DNA of 64,000 nt, from contig JABCPU010000081.1 of NCBI GenBank assembly GCA_016800925.1, forward strand, positions 1 through 64,000, written 5' to 3'. Of this stretch, positions 31,418 to 43,393 are shown piece after piece. The number at the start of each line of letters is the position of its first letter. Position 1 is the stretch's first letter. The notes under the pieces are model-generated. The model was not told where the DNA came from, ran no database searches, and saw only the letters and a program-made list of their open reading frames with translations. This DNA comes from Suillus spraguei. Its lineage: Eukaryota; Basidiomycota; Agaricomycetes; Boletales; Suillaceae. A program made the translations under genes and the position numbers.

Positions 31418-34361
31418 ATGTTGTTCCGGCCGGTAAACCAATGTTCCCGCACCCGACTGCTACAACGCTCATTGATCTTCTCAGCTTTCAATAACCATAC
31501 CGCACATCACCTATGCCTGCCTTGGGGGTTTCGTCGTTATAGTAAGTCAGCATGCCCTGTCTACTTTTGCTGCGTCTCATTGCAATATCCATTACAGTTT
31601 GGCATGTTTTCCTTGTTCATTCGGGAAAAGGTAATATAATTTGTGATAACATCAACCTTCATACTCATTGTATATAGCTTTACATCGGCGAGGCATGCTG
31701 GGCTTTTCTCTTCGGCGTCATCATCGGTGAGCTCAGCGGATCACTTTTTAAATAAAGTCTTCTAATTACATTGTTATCTTTAGGTCCTTACGGTGCCGGC
31801 ATATTTGATCCTCGCAGCTGGGGCGGTGACGCTACCGAGGATACCGTGAATGAAATCACACTTGAATTCACTCGCGTTGTCCTCGCCATTGGAGTCTTTG
31901 CAATTGGAGTCGAGCTTCCAAAAGCTTATATGAAGCGTCACTGGAAAAGTCTGCTATACCTTCTATTTCCCGTCATGACATGGGTGGGTATCGTCCTCAA
32001 CATGTCTTTAACCCATTCCCTAATCATTACCAGGGTTGGTTTGTATCGGCAGGCTTGATTTATGCTTTGATCTCTGACCTCACATTCTTATCAAGCCTTG
32101 CTGTCGCTGCATGCTTGACCCAACTGACCCAATCCTCGCTGCCGCAGTCGTCGGTGGCAAATATGCCGACAAGCACGTGCCTGCTCATCTTCGCCATCTC
32201 CTAGCGGCGGACAGCGGTTGCAACGACGGAGCAGCGTATCCCTTCTTGTACATCGCATTATATCTCATATTGGACTCCAGCACCGGTCTCGCAAATGAAG
32301 ATTGGTTCCTGCTACTCTGGCTCTGTAAGCTAAATCATTCTATGACAGTTCCAAGCTGATTGTGTCATATCAGATCAAGTCATACTAGGTGTAGTGGTGG
32401 GCGCATTCATAGGATGGGGCTTCCGGCACCTTATGAAATTCTGCCAGCGCAACGACTTCGTCGATCGGCAGTCATACGTTGCGCAGTACATATCCCTGGC
32501 TTTACTCACCATCGGTATCATGACTATCCTGGGTTCCGATGATCTCCTGGCAGGATTCTCTTGTGGAACGGCATTTGCTTGGGACGGTTTCTTCAACCGC
32601 CAGACAGAGGAATCGGTGTTCAGTTCCGTCATTGACCTAATGTTCAACGTCGCTGCCTTCGTTTATGTTGGCGCCTGGATGCCGTTTGACGGTTTCAACA
32701 ACGAGACGCTGTCACTTAGCGTGTGGAGGCTCATCGTCATTGCTATCTTAGTGTTGATGTTAAAAAGGTTGCCGATCATGATTGGGCTCTACAGGTTCAT
32801 ACCCGACGTAAAGACTTTCCGGGAAGCTATTTTCAGTGGCCATTTTAGACCTATAGGCATTGGTACGTGGTGTGTCTAACATGATTCTCCAACGTACGGA
32901 TATAACGTGCGTTACCAGGTGCTATATATATTTCCACATTAGCAGCGCAGCAACTACCAAAACCTAACAACCCTCCAGTCAACCAGACCGAATTCTTGGC
33001 ACTTACCATTCAACCTATCGTCGCATTCATGGTACTCTGCAGCGTCGCTATTCACGGTCTGTCCATCCCATTCTCACTTCTAGGCCAGCGCGTACATTCA
33101 GTCGGGTCTCGCACGTGGTCCCGGCATGCCTCATCCAACGTCCCGGACTGGACAACACACACGCGACACGTTACGCGTGCAGAAGACGTCATTATTAACC
33201 GTGACCCTGCTGGACTCGAACGCGGCGAGGGTGGACTGGCGGAAGAAGATAAGTCTGCATTGGAGAGCAAGCGCGCCAGCACGCTCACTGTGTCGCCGCC
33301 ATCGCCGGATGAGATAGAACAGATTGGCGAGGCGAACAGTGTGGAGACACGTGCGGCAGCTGCGCTGGCAAAGGATGAGGAAGAGATAAAGGAGGAGATA
33401 CCGGCTGATGGAAAAGGGACGACTGCAGAGTGGAAGGAAGGCGCGCATAGAATTATCGAGCGACGAGGTGGTCCTGGTGAAGAGGTACGTGGGTTGATTG
33501 ACAATACCGATTGTGATGTTGACGTCGTTTGCAGGTCGATGTGGAAGTCATCTATAACGCATTCAAGCCTTCTGAACCGGCCGTACACTCCCGGTTCTCT
33601 GTAGCAGAAGGCGGCGCCTTTCAAGCAGGTCGCGCTTATCTTCGCAAGTTACACCATGCGCATGAAGATATACATCGTGGAGCTGAACATGTCGAAGAAA
33701 ACGTTAAGCATGATATACATGCATTAGAATCAAAAGCCCAAGAAGTCATCCAAGTCGGTGGCTCAAGCGATGGAAACACGGGCGCATGTGCTGAAGGTGA
33801 CGAAGATGAAGGATGGATGTCAGACAAAAGCGGAGACGGCGACGGACCTACGTACTCGTTGGGGGAGCTGCCCGGCGATCACAGGAGGCGTTCAAATCAT
33901 GGAAGGCGAAGAGCGGAACCCATTCTGTGGCAGCTAGAAGTGCGAGGAGCCATCGACGGAGACAGTCAACGGGAGATGGTGGAACGTTCACGAGCCATGC
34001 TAGGCAGCTCCTGGATCAGGACCCACCATTCGCCTTTACGGCTGAGCCGAGTGAGATGACACCGTCTGAGGGCGAGGACCAGCGTGGGAGAAGTCATACA
34101 CCTCACCGGCAGGGATCAGGGCACACTTACCGTTACTCCATCCAGCACCGACGGTTAGAGTCTCTGAAGACGAGCGAACACAACTCTCGTGATGTCTCGC
34201 CTACTCGGTCTGTCCGGTTTGTCGACAAAGAGCCTCGGAGTGGTGCCATTACTCCTAAGATGACGCTTGATCAGATGCCCCAGGGCAGTTGTAGCGAACC
34301 GTGTGGCACTGATGGCTCGGAGTCGCGAGGGAAAGTGACATTCGGTCTCCCTCATATATGA
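31418..34361 (+). CDS. Plasma-membrane Na+/H+ antiporter (NHA1/SOD2 type), apparent frameshifts
   Basis: A cation/proton antiporter exporting Na+, Li+ or K+ in exchange for H+. Small 5' exons (31418-31432, 31485-31541, 31598-31630, from 31678) give IPHITYACLGGFVVI, FGMFSLFIREK and LYIGEACWAFLFGVIIG, then PYGAGIFDPRSWGG. The core has TDPILAAAVVGGKYADKHVP, LLAADSGCNDGAAYPFLY (ND motif) and many TM helices to about 33065. A long hydrophilic cytosolic tail follows, as in fungal NHA1, ending at TGA 34359-34361. Two breaks spoil the frame: near 32119 the run before the TDP motif has CCC where CCCC would restore ACLTPTDP, and near 33875 GATCACAGGAGGCG needs one more base to reach EAFKSWKAK. No splice site explains either. 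It is a recent pseudogene or, more simply, homopolymer sequencing errors. Confidence 0.85.
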
Positions 34362-36039
34362 AGCGCGTCTGAAGATTGGGATATTGTATATATATCGTTT
34401 GGTGCGTTTTTTTAATCGTCTAGTCCTCGCGTCGAAATCATTCGGATATCGCTCTCGCTTTCGCATCACACTTTATGAGCTGTCGTCAATGTAGCATTAA
34501 TGGCTTTGAACATGATGTATAGATATATTCTAAATTAACATTGTATATGAAAGAGCTGTTGACGTCACTACACGATAACTGGATGAGGAGGAGCATTGAT
34601 ATCAAAGATGTGCCGAATACAGCGCGTGTACCAGTGACTTCCAAGAACCCAAAGACCAGAGTAATACAAACAGATGCATGAGGTTCGCGATCAGTGCCAG
34701 GTACTGAGGTACTTCGAATGGAAATGTCATCGGTCAGGGTAAATATAAGCCTGTTGTTTCGTACACCAGCGTATATGGTTCACCACATCGTAGGCACCTC
34801 TTTCCTTAGTTTGTCCCTCACCTTCGTCGTTGTCTCGCAATCCCGAATGTAGTTCTATTCTGTTTCGTGTGTCTCATCAGTGTTTCTCGTTGTTCGACCA
34901 CGACTTTTTTTCAGTAAACTCATGCAACCATGTTCCTGCGAACAGGACACTGTCGTTTGGGTTAATGCCAGGCCATTGCAAAAGGCCTGAGTCCATGCGA
35001 GATGCGAGGAAGTGAAAAGACCAGTACATACGAATTATCCGGTATAATTAGAATCCAGTCAACTAGAGTGAACAGGGCGCATACGCACTGACGTCAACTG
35101 CATCCTATATATCTAATTGTATTCGCGTGTCCTCCCATACGATCTTCGACTATGCTTGTTGATCAGTATAGTACTTGTTGTGCGGATGTAAGGATTGTCT
35201 GGTAGTTTGGTTCAAGTTCGATTGGAGGAGGATACAAATGTGTATGATAGTCGACCTGCTATTTCTAGTTTACTTGAAGGGACAAGGGCTAATCCATACA
35301 TTCACTAGAGTCTGTATATAAAGCAACCTGCATACTCGGTCAGGATTGAGGTGAGACGCACCTGGTGTATGACTCGGGCCTCTCCTGACGGGCTTTTGTA
35401 TCATCCAAACCACTAATCTGGATGATCGAGGTAAAAAAAAAGTGACTGCATGAGTTTCCTTCGGTTTCAGAAAAAGCGATGACATAACGAGTCTTCGCTC
35501 GGCTCATCTATGTTTCGACTCGTCTTGAGACACTTCAGAGCGATGCTTTGGGATAATCCAGGGACACTCCCATCCACACCATACTATTTCTGGTATCTAT
35601 GACTCTCGGAGATCCAGGTTCGTTGAAATGTCCTTTTTATTTCATATCCTGACTATTCTCAAGCTCGGATGCCACGTCCCGTCGTGTTGCCTTTGTTTCT
35701 AGCTCGATCATCATTCCACCTTGCCATCGTCTCGTACAGCGTAGGCATAGCCCACCACCTTCCGTCATTTCTAGTGGTCTGTAATGTTTGTACCATGAAA
35801 TACACTGGGTTTTATGTTGTCTCAGCCTTGTGCTAATGATTATACCACGTCTCAATCAACCTACGATGACAGTACAGACTTGCAGTGTCCTTGGCGTGTC
35901 ATTTTCCCTCATCCATAGCATTTTGCTGCAAGTTGATGATCTTTTAGCCTCAGCGCTTCGTGCAATCATACAAGCGTCTATCGTACTAGCGCTGAACTGC
36001 AACATGCAAATACACGTGTGCATCACCTAAACCTTCTGA
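34362..36039. other. Intergenic; no gene seen
   Basis: Frames here are short (under 80 codons) and unconvincing. TTTTTATTTCATAT near 35635 recurs near 40225 in a similar context (GTTGAAAT...), a weak shared motif. Otherwise nothing recognisable. Confidence 0.4.
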
Positions 36040-36161
36040 ACCCTCAACCTCCCTTCTCCCTCTCACCTGAACTTACAGTGCCCTGTCGCCTTTTCCACTA
36101 CTCATTCTACCCACCACCCAACCCATAATCAATCCTTCTCGTTTTCCTTCATCATACCATC
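36040..36161 (+). promoter_or_regulatory. CT-rich promoter/leader of the TPR-CHAT gene
   Basis: The 120 bases before the ATG at 36162 are strongly pyrimidine-rich (CCTCCCTTCTCCCTCTCACC, CCTTCTCGTTTTCCTTCATC). CT-rich leaders are typical of actively transcribed filamentous fungal genes that lack a TATA box. No TATA is seen here. Confidence 0.5.
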
Positions 36162-39100
36162 ATGTCTGTCAGTTTACAAGGCCGATATATCAAACTCGAA
36201 GGTAAGTTGCCCCATACCGCCTTCGTATCTCTTTCGTATCCTCACACTCTACCTACAGTTATTGGAGCAAAAAATGTTCGAATTCCCTCCTGGCGCGTTC
36301 CCGCCGGTATTCACATATCCATCATCGTTGACTCGACGAGACGCTGGAAATCAGCGATTGGAGTCTTATTATCCGACGAATCAGTAGCATGGGACGATAC
36401 CGTAACCCTGTACAGTCCATCGTATTTTTCGGATGCAACTCGATAACTGATCTTCTCCTTGTAGATCATTAGACGTGTCACCCGAAATATTACTGGAGAT
36501 CAGCGCATCCTTCGAGTTCAATCCGATGCTGGGGAATGGAGAAGTCGTCGGAAAACTTGAAACATCGTGGGATGCGCTGCTCGGTCATGGAAATGAGCCT
36601 TTCGGTGAGTGACCTCCTTCTCATTCATGCTTATATACTCACATCTAGTAGATATCTCCTTCCCGCCCGTTCGTGGGGTTCGCCCTTGCCTCACGCTGAA
36701 TGCCACTGTTCTACATTTTAGCGACAATCGCGGGAGCGCACTGCTTGACGTGAGTGACTCAGCCTCTGTCGTTGATTTCTGTTGACGGAACACCTTGTGT
36801 AGTCCATCACTGAATCTGGGATTGCTCGAGAGACCGATGCAGGCCATGAACGATTCGCCACATACGTCACAAGCAAGACCGTCTCTTATCTGAACGATGC
36901 CATACAGCATTTTCAGTCAGTCCTGGACCAATGCTTGGTCGGACATCCTGACCGCGCAGGGGCTCTCACCAACCTCGCATGGGCCCGCCTGCAAGGCTAT
37001 ATTCAAAACGATTTTCAAGACATTGATTCTGTCGCCTCTCTCTTTCGGGAGGCCCTTACATTACGTCCTGAGGGTCACCCCAATCATCCACTATCCATCT
37101 ACCACCTCGTTAAAGCGCTGATTTGGCGCTTCAGCAAGGAGAAGATCACCGCCTATATCCATGAAGCCGCACATCTGTGCTGCAAGCTATTACCGCTCTG
37201 TCCAGAGGGAACCTACATTAGTAGCATCGTGGCAGGGGCAAATGGCGTCGATTATGTGATCCGTAACTGCAACAATCTTTCAGTAGAGGGATCTGATGAA
37301 GGCATCCACATTCGGCGAGTCGTACTCGAGCTTTGTCCTCTGGGCAACAAACACCGTCCAAGAGCACTGGACAACCTTGGATGGGCTCTCAGCTTACGCT
37401 TTGAGCAACGCGGCAGCACCGATGACTTAGATGAGTCCATCCAATGTCGGCGTGAAGCCGTTTCCCTGTGCTCTGAGGGAGATTCGGAACGCGATTACTA
37501 CCTGAATAACTTGGCCGCGTCATTCTGGTTCCGCTTCAATCACCAAGGCAACCATCATGACCTCAATGACGCCATCTCTTTGTATGAAGAAGCGCTGCGC
37601 CTGCGCCCTGTTGGGCACAAATATCGTGATACCTCATTGAACAACCTAGGAAACGCCCTCTTCACCCGTTTCAACCAACGCGGCAATGTTGACGATATCA
37701 ACGAATCCATCAGCCTCCAGCGCGAGGCACTGACGTTGCGCCCGCCTGGGAATCCATATCGTGATCAAACACTCATCAACCTTGCTGGAGCGCTCACAGA
37801 AAGATATGACAAATTGGATGTCAGCGAAGATCTCAACGAGGCCATCGACCTGTACCGGGATTCACTTCAGTTAACGCAGCATGGCCATCCACGTCGCCAT
37901 AAAGCTCTTTGCAATTTGAGCTCGGCGCTCTCCTCTCGTTTCACGAAAACGCAGAAGAATGAAGATGTCGAGGAGGCCATTCGACTGTCCCAAGAATCGT
38001 TGGAGGCTTTGCCTTCACTGCACCCGGATAGATATTTCAGCTACACGTGGTTGCAGGCAGCCTATTTATCTCGTTACAGAGTGCAACGCAAGTCTGCTGA
38101 TTTGTCGCTCGCTGTGGAGAACTTCAGACTGGCATCACATCATCCCACGCAAGGCTTCCCCGATCGCATTGTAACAGCTTGGAATTGGATCGTCGCAGGA
38201 GAGAAGCACAATCACGCATCTGGGCTGGAGGCTTATGCAACACTTTTCGACCTTCTTGATCGACACTTGTCAACACGATCGTCAGTAGTTTCACGGCGTG
38301 AAGCTACTGCTGCGTTCCAGCGTACCAGATCAGCGCCCGTGAATGCAGCCTCATGTGCCATCCGGCGTGACAATGTACGACACGCAGTTGAACTCCTGGA
38401 GCAGGGTCGTGGCCAGCAATGGTCACTGGCCTCCCGACTCAGGACTCCACTAGAAGACCTGACGTCTGGAAGTCCAGAACTAGCTCACAAGCTCTCCGAG
38501 ATTAGCAAGCGCCTATCCGATGCTCAGGGTTCCACTGGCAGCGCTGACCGAGCCGCTGCTGATCGGGCAGCAACACAGTACAGGAGACTTCAGGAGCAAT
38601 GGGAAGCAATGGTGGCTGGTATCCGTAATCTTAAAGGTTTCTCCCGATTCCTGCTCCCGCCTTCATTTGAAGACTTGCAAGCGGCAGCACGCCATGGCCC
38701 AGTTATCATCTTCATCGCGAGTAAATACTCGTGCAGCGCCATCATTGTTCCAACGTCAGGAGAGCCCCATAATGTTCCATTGCCGTCTATCACTATTACA
38801 GAACTGAAGAATCTTAAGGATCGTTTCACCAGGGCTATACGAGACGCATCCACCTTGGGCCCAAAAGTGCCCCGGAATGACCTAATTGTGCTCTTGCGCA
38901 CAGTATGGGACGAGATCATGCTACCCATCGTCAAGGTGCTCGAGCATGTCCTTAATTTAAAGCGCCATTCCCGAATTTGGCTGTGTCCGACTGCAGATTT
39001 CACGTCCATTCCTCTCCACGCAGCTCACCCCTTTCTAACAAAGCCAGATGGTTCAGGGAAGGAGCCATGCCTGGAAGATCTTTACATTTGTTCTTACGCC

Positions 39101-39802
39101 CCGACACTTTCAGCTCTTGTCAGATCTAGACAGATGATGAAGAAGCGCGCCCGTCCGTCTTTCGTGGCGATCGGACAGGGCCAACCTCGTGCAGGGGAAA
39201 GCAAGGAGCTCTTGGCTGTTGACAGCGAGATCGAGCTTGTCCGAGAGCTCGTCCCTGCGATGGTCAACCGTACCACCATTTCTGGCGATGTCCAACAGCT
39301 CGTCCCGGTGACGGTCAATCGCACCACAATTTCTGGTGACGCAGCGACACGAGCAGGTGCACTCCAGGCATTAGAAGAGAACAACTGGGTGCACCTCGCC
39401 TGTCATGGAAAGCAGGACCCCGAGCAGCCATACAATTCTCATTTCGTCATGAAAGACGAACCTATCACGCTGCTTGATATCATGGAGAAAGACATTCCTT
39501 ACGCCGAGTTCGCGTTCTTATCAGCGTGTCATACCGCCGTCGGCGATAAGGAGACGCCCGACGAGGTGATTCACCTTGCGGCTGGACTGCAATTTTCAGG
39601 GTTCAAGAGCGTGATTGGCACGCTGTGGGAGGTCAACGACGCTTTTGTAGAACATGTTGTGAAAGCTTTCTACGAGAATATGTTCAAGGGTGGTGTGATG
39701 GATTGTACGAAGGCGGCCTGGGCACTGAATCGTGCTACGCACGCTGTGAAGACGAAGGTTCCGCTGGAGCAGAGAATGGTTTTCGTCCATATTGGTGTAT
39801 AG
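36162..39802 (+). CDS. C2-like/TPR/CHAT-domain protein (caspase-like peptidase fold)
   Basis: A TPR-CHAT protein; CHAT is a clan CD caspase/separase-like peptidase domain. Five exons (36162-36201, 36259-36409, 36465-36604, 36652-36749, 36803-39802) join in phase to 1142 residues. Residues about 1-130 look C2-like (LQGRYIKLEVIGAKNVRIPS...). Residues about 180-560 hold tandem TPR units of the kinesin-light-chain kind, each with a D-L-x-E/D-A-I/S...L-R-P-x-G pattern. The C-terminal CHAT domain has the probable catalytic pair His in WVHLACHGKQD and Cys in FAFLSACHTAVGD, then GFKSVIGTLWEVND and a terminal VKAFYENMF helix. Such genes are expanded in Agaricomycetes. Function is unproven; programmed cell death or non-self response is inferred from CHAT relatives. 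The gene is intact. Confidence 0.9.
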
Positions 39803-40529
39803 TTTCTACTGTATTGCTTTCATCTGGCATAGGATTTAGATTTTTGTCATCCCGGTCACTGTAGTATCTGTCATTGTAGAATTATCTTCCATGTTTGTCA
39901 TAACGTTGTTTTGCATTCTCTCACATGATGTCGTCTACTAGAGTCTTTGCAATTCATTCAATGTTCGGGATATTAACAGCAGTATGTTCTTTGTACATTT
40001 GTGCAGGGGGGAACGTGCTAGGGAGGATCACCGAAAGCGCTAGTGAGTGTGAATCATCGCAGGAGTTGCTTAACTTGACATATGAAGAGCCTGGATTGAT
40101 CTAGAAGTTGAAAGCCAAACGGTCTGCAATTGCACGGTCACGGTGGTAACACAATCGGCGGTCTGATTGAAATTTGCAAACTACATATACTAGTCTTTTC
40201 TGCTTCCGTTTGTTGAAATTCCCTTTTTATTTCATATGCTAATAGATTGTCATATGTATGTGATGATAATGAGCATGTCCGAGGAAGCCTATTAAATACC
40301 GTACATGTTTGCCATCTAGCGGCCAAGACTATTTCACAGTCAACATCAGTCAGTCGTCATCCATCAAATGATCTAGATGTTGAAAGGATGCAAGACTACT
40401 AACTACATCGATGTAAGACCGCTCGACAGCACCATAGAATTGGCATTCCATGTCCCATCTTCATTTGTATCATAATCCGTGACCATAATTTCATCCTCGA
40501 GCACTGCAGGCACCAATCCTCATCGACAC
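39803..40529. other. Intergenic; no gene seen
   Basis: Contains one copy (40376-40431) of a 45-55-bp segment, GATGCAAGACTACTAA ... GTAAGACCGCTCGACAGCA, repeated inside the adjacent hAT-like element at 40602-40649. No coding frames of note. Confidence 0.5.
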
Positions 40530-41129
40530 TAGTGCTGTGGGCAGAACTGGTAGAACCTGGCAGAACCATGTTCTGCCAACGTAGCAGATGGCAGAATCAT
40601 GCGATGTTTTAAAGATGCAAGACTACTAAGTAAGACCGCTCGACAGCAAACCCAAATTAGCAGCGGCTGTACTTGCCATTAGTGCCACCTTTCCGCCTCA
40701 GGTTTCTTCATAAGGTGTTGCAGTGCCTCGCAACGAGTCTCTTGGGGACAATTACTGCATCTTACGGCGTCCATGAGGTGTTCAAAAAGGTTATTATTAC
40801 ATCTATCAATGCGGGCATTACAGTAGTTGCAGGTCCACCAATATCTGTTGGACTTGGCAGAAGTAGCATCCCCTTTTTGGAAGTTGTCTTCGATGAGGGT
40901 GTTCAGAGGCTGGCCCCCAGACTTAGTAGCCATTGTAGAGAGCTTTAAACTGCTTTGATTCATGCTATCATACACTGAAATGGTACGTCAAACTATACAG
41001 TACATCACCCACGGTTCTGCAGGTGCAGGAGTTCTGCCACATTCTGCCTTGGAGGCTCTGCCATCTGCCTGGCAGCGCCAGTTCTGCCCTGCCACATGAA
41101 AGAATGGCAGAGTTCTGCCCACAACACTA
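40530..41129. mobile_element. Non-autonomous hAT-like element with BED zinc finger
   Basis: About 600 bp bounded by inverted repeats: left TAGTGCTGTGGGCAGAACT at 40530, right complementary to TAGTGTTGTGGGCAGAACT ending at 41129. Subterminal regions are packed with TGGCAGA/TCTGCCA motifs in both orientations, as in hAT transposase-binding regions. Flanking octamers ATCGACAC and ATCAAATC match at 5/8 positions, so an 8-bp target duplication is only suggestive. The only coding content is a - strand BED-finger frame. No catalytic hAT domain is present, so it would need a transposase in trans. Confidence 0.7.
40679..40975 (-). pseudogene. BED-type zinc finger fragment of a hAT transposase
   Basis: A 98-codon frame contains YWWTCNYCNARIDRCNNNLF followed by EHLMDAVRCSNCPQETR. 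This is an aromatic-C-x2-C...H...C arrangement typical of BED fingers at the N-terminus of hAT transposases. The frame continues EALQHLMKKPEAERWH and stops with no catalytic part. It lies entirely within the 600-bp inverted-repeat element, and is probably the retained DNA-binding exon of a deleted parent. Confidence 0.7.
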
Positions 41130-41148
41130 ATCAAATCGGGTACTGTTT

Positions 41149-42361
41149 CTAAGTTAGGTGACGATAAAAAAACTGAACGATGTGATCGAATGATCCTTCG
41201 TTTTCCAATTCTGCGCCTGGTTGATAATCGAATGAATGTTCACGACCTGGAAGTTCTTCCAATACGACCTCTACACCAGCCTTCGAGAGCAAGGAATGCA
41301 GATTACGAGACTCCTGCGGGAGGACAGCCGTGTCACTGGTTCCATGGATGAGGTATGTTTCCGGCCAATCTGATGTGACGTTGAACTGAGGGAAAATAAT
41401 CTTGTGATCAGAAATGAGTGCCTCATCGAAGAGATCCTCGGTATGGATAGCCTTGCGTAACGCAACACTGGAACTTGGTTCATGCTGACCCGTAATATAG
41501 TCCAAGGCGACCCCGAGCTGCAGGTATAAGCGTGAGATTAGCATTCGTGGGTTCGCAGGATATCCCGGGATGTGGTATGACTGTGGGTGGTATACAAGCG
41601 GTGAGTCTGAAGTGCTTTGGAGATTACTGAACGGATGCATATAATCAGAGAACTGTGCAGGATCTAGCATTTCTCTCCCCCGGAGGAATGATTGCGCCTT
41701 TGGAGCGAGATATTGATCTGTCTGAAGTATGCAGTGTTAATATAGCTTGAATCAGAGACTTTCGGATGTGAAAAGAAAGGGCATACCAGTAAATCGCCTC
41801 CCATACCATATAAACTGAGAATTACTTTCGGTTTCGGGACTGCATGAATGGCGCATAGATATGTACAGAACCCGCCCGCACTAGTTCCAGCCACACCAAT
41901 TGACGTAGGATCGATGCGGAAACGTGAGCCTGAGCCAAGATCAGCCAGCTCCTGATCGAGCTGAACATTCAAATCTCCCACAACAAAGGCAATGGCATCC
42001 TTCACATCAGCGAGCACATCATATCCAGTTCCTGGAGGAATAAGGCGATAATCTGCACTGATGAATATAATATGTGCAGACAACCGGCCTTGGGGATCAC
42101 ATTAGTAAATAGGTCGAACTCGGAGCAAGGCTAAAACTGACTTTTCAGCCAAGTAGGGAACCAGCTCCGTCTATTTCCTACTGTGAGACCCCCTCCGTGA
42201 AAGTAGACGACTGCTGGGCGATACTGAATCAGTTGTTGGGTGGACTGTTGTTGGTCGACGTCGTCTGGAGGAAGATAGACGTCGAGCAGGACGTGGATTC
42301 CATCGACCTCCTTATAAATAAAAACCAAAGGACTGTCAATGTTGCATTGGTTTTCTGGCAT
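41149..42361 (-). CDS. Alpha/beta hydrolase (hormone-sensitive-lipase-like esterase)
   Basis: A carboxylic-ester hydrolase of the alpha/beta-hydrolase-3 group. Exons 42361-42142, 42088-41787 and 41721-41149 (introns of 53 and 65 nt) give 364 residues in phase. The oxyanion-hole motif is in VVYFHGGGLTVGN, the nucleophile elbow in IGVAGTSAGGFCTYL (GxSxG), the acid in YLIHGTSDTAVLP and the His in LPGREHSFDYQPG, in family order. There is no signal peptide, so it is probably cytosolic. The substrate cannot be read from sequence. The gene looks intact and begins only 20 bp from the right end of the hAT-like element, so that element sits against its 3' end. Confidence 0.9.
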
Positions 42362-43393
42362 CGCTGATTCTAGTTTGAGACTGAGTGCTGAGAAAATGGG
42401 TCATCAATGCAGGTACTCGGGGTGCACGTGACCGAGTATGAAGCTTTGAAGCTTGAAGTGGGGGCTAGGGATTCGCGTTGCAAACTTCGGATCTTGCTCC
42501 GATATGTAGGTAATCAGCTTGTGATCTCAATTTCTGCAATTGCTACCGGTCCAGTCAAGATTTCAAATCTACTAGGTTATTTGTTTTCAAATTTCTACGA
42601 TGTTCTTTTATATCAGGTAAAAATTTAGAGTACTTACCCAAATATCTGCATCATCAAGGGAATTTAACCGACACCAAGATAATCCAAAATTCTCAGGAAA
42701 CGTAGAACTGTTCTATATGAATGATAGATAGTGTTCATATCCAGAGGTTAACGACAGATGGGCGCACCAATGTGATCGTTGGAGATAAATAACTGAGTTG
42801 AACACATACCAAATAACCAAAGAGCTAGCAAGTGCAAAAATTCAGCGGAAAAGAGAAGTACATCTACATTACGAGCTCACCTCGCGAGGTAAACACATCA
42901 GGAAATTCACACATTCCTTAACATGCTTAATCAGCTTAACTCACTTATCTCAAAACTTGTTTGCTCTCTCTCACATCATTCACCTGGCATATCTTATATT
43001 TTTTGAGTGCGAAATACAATAAAACATGTATATTAATATATCTCAACTTTTTTTTTCTGAATTCATTCACATTGAAATTTTGGACAAGTAGATTCAATTT
43101 CACCAAGGCAGTTAAGTGTAAATAAGTCCGCATAAGGGCACGTCAAGGAATGTGTGAATTTCCTGATGCAATGTGGAGTTAGATTGATTGATCAGCACCA
43201 CGAAACAGTCCCCCATAATACCTCCTGATTGTCGTTGCAGTTTTTTGCAGCAAACCTGCAAAACATACTATGTGCGAGAACCTCCGACAGCAATTTAATC
43301 GAAATGATATGGAAGGTTGAACTAAAAGGCTTCACGTGCACGTGACTCAGCAGTTATTGAATATTGAGTCCCTGGAGTGATATCAACATCACG
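42362..43393. other. Intergenic AT-rich region containing a MITE-like element
   Basis: Frames here are short. The only structure is the inverted-repeat unit at 42895-43168. The sequence between that unit and 43393 has no recognised feature. Confidence 0.4.
42895..43168. mobile_element. MITE-like 274-bp inverted-repeat element
   Basis: The left end CATCAGGAAATTCACACATT (continuing CCTTAACATG) is mirrored at the right end by the complement of CATCAGGAAATTCACACATT (continuing CCTTGACGTG), about 30 bp with two mismatches. The interior is AT-rich and non-coding. I could not define a convincing target-site duplication, so the superfamily stays open. Confidence 0.65.

Noticed and set aside
35200..35240. 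Possible tRNA B box (GGTTCAAGTTCGATTGG)
   Set aside because: No matching A box or cloverleaf could be formed around it.
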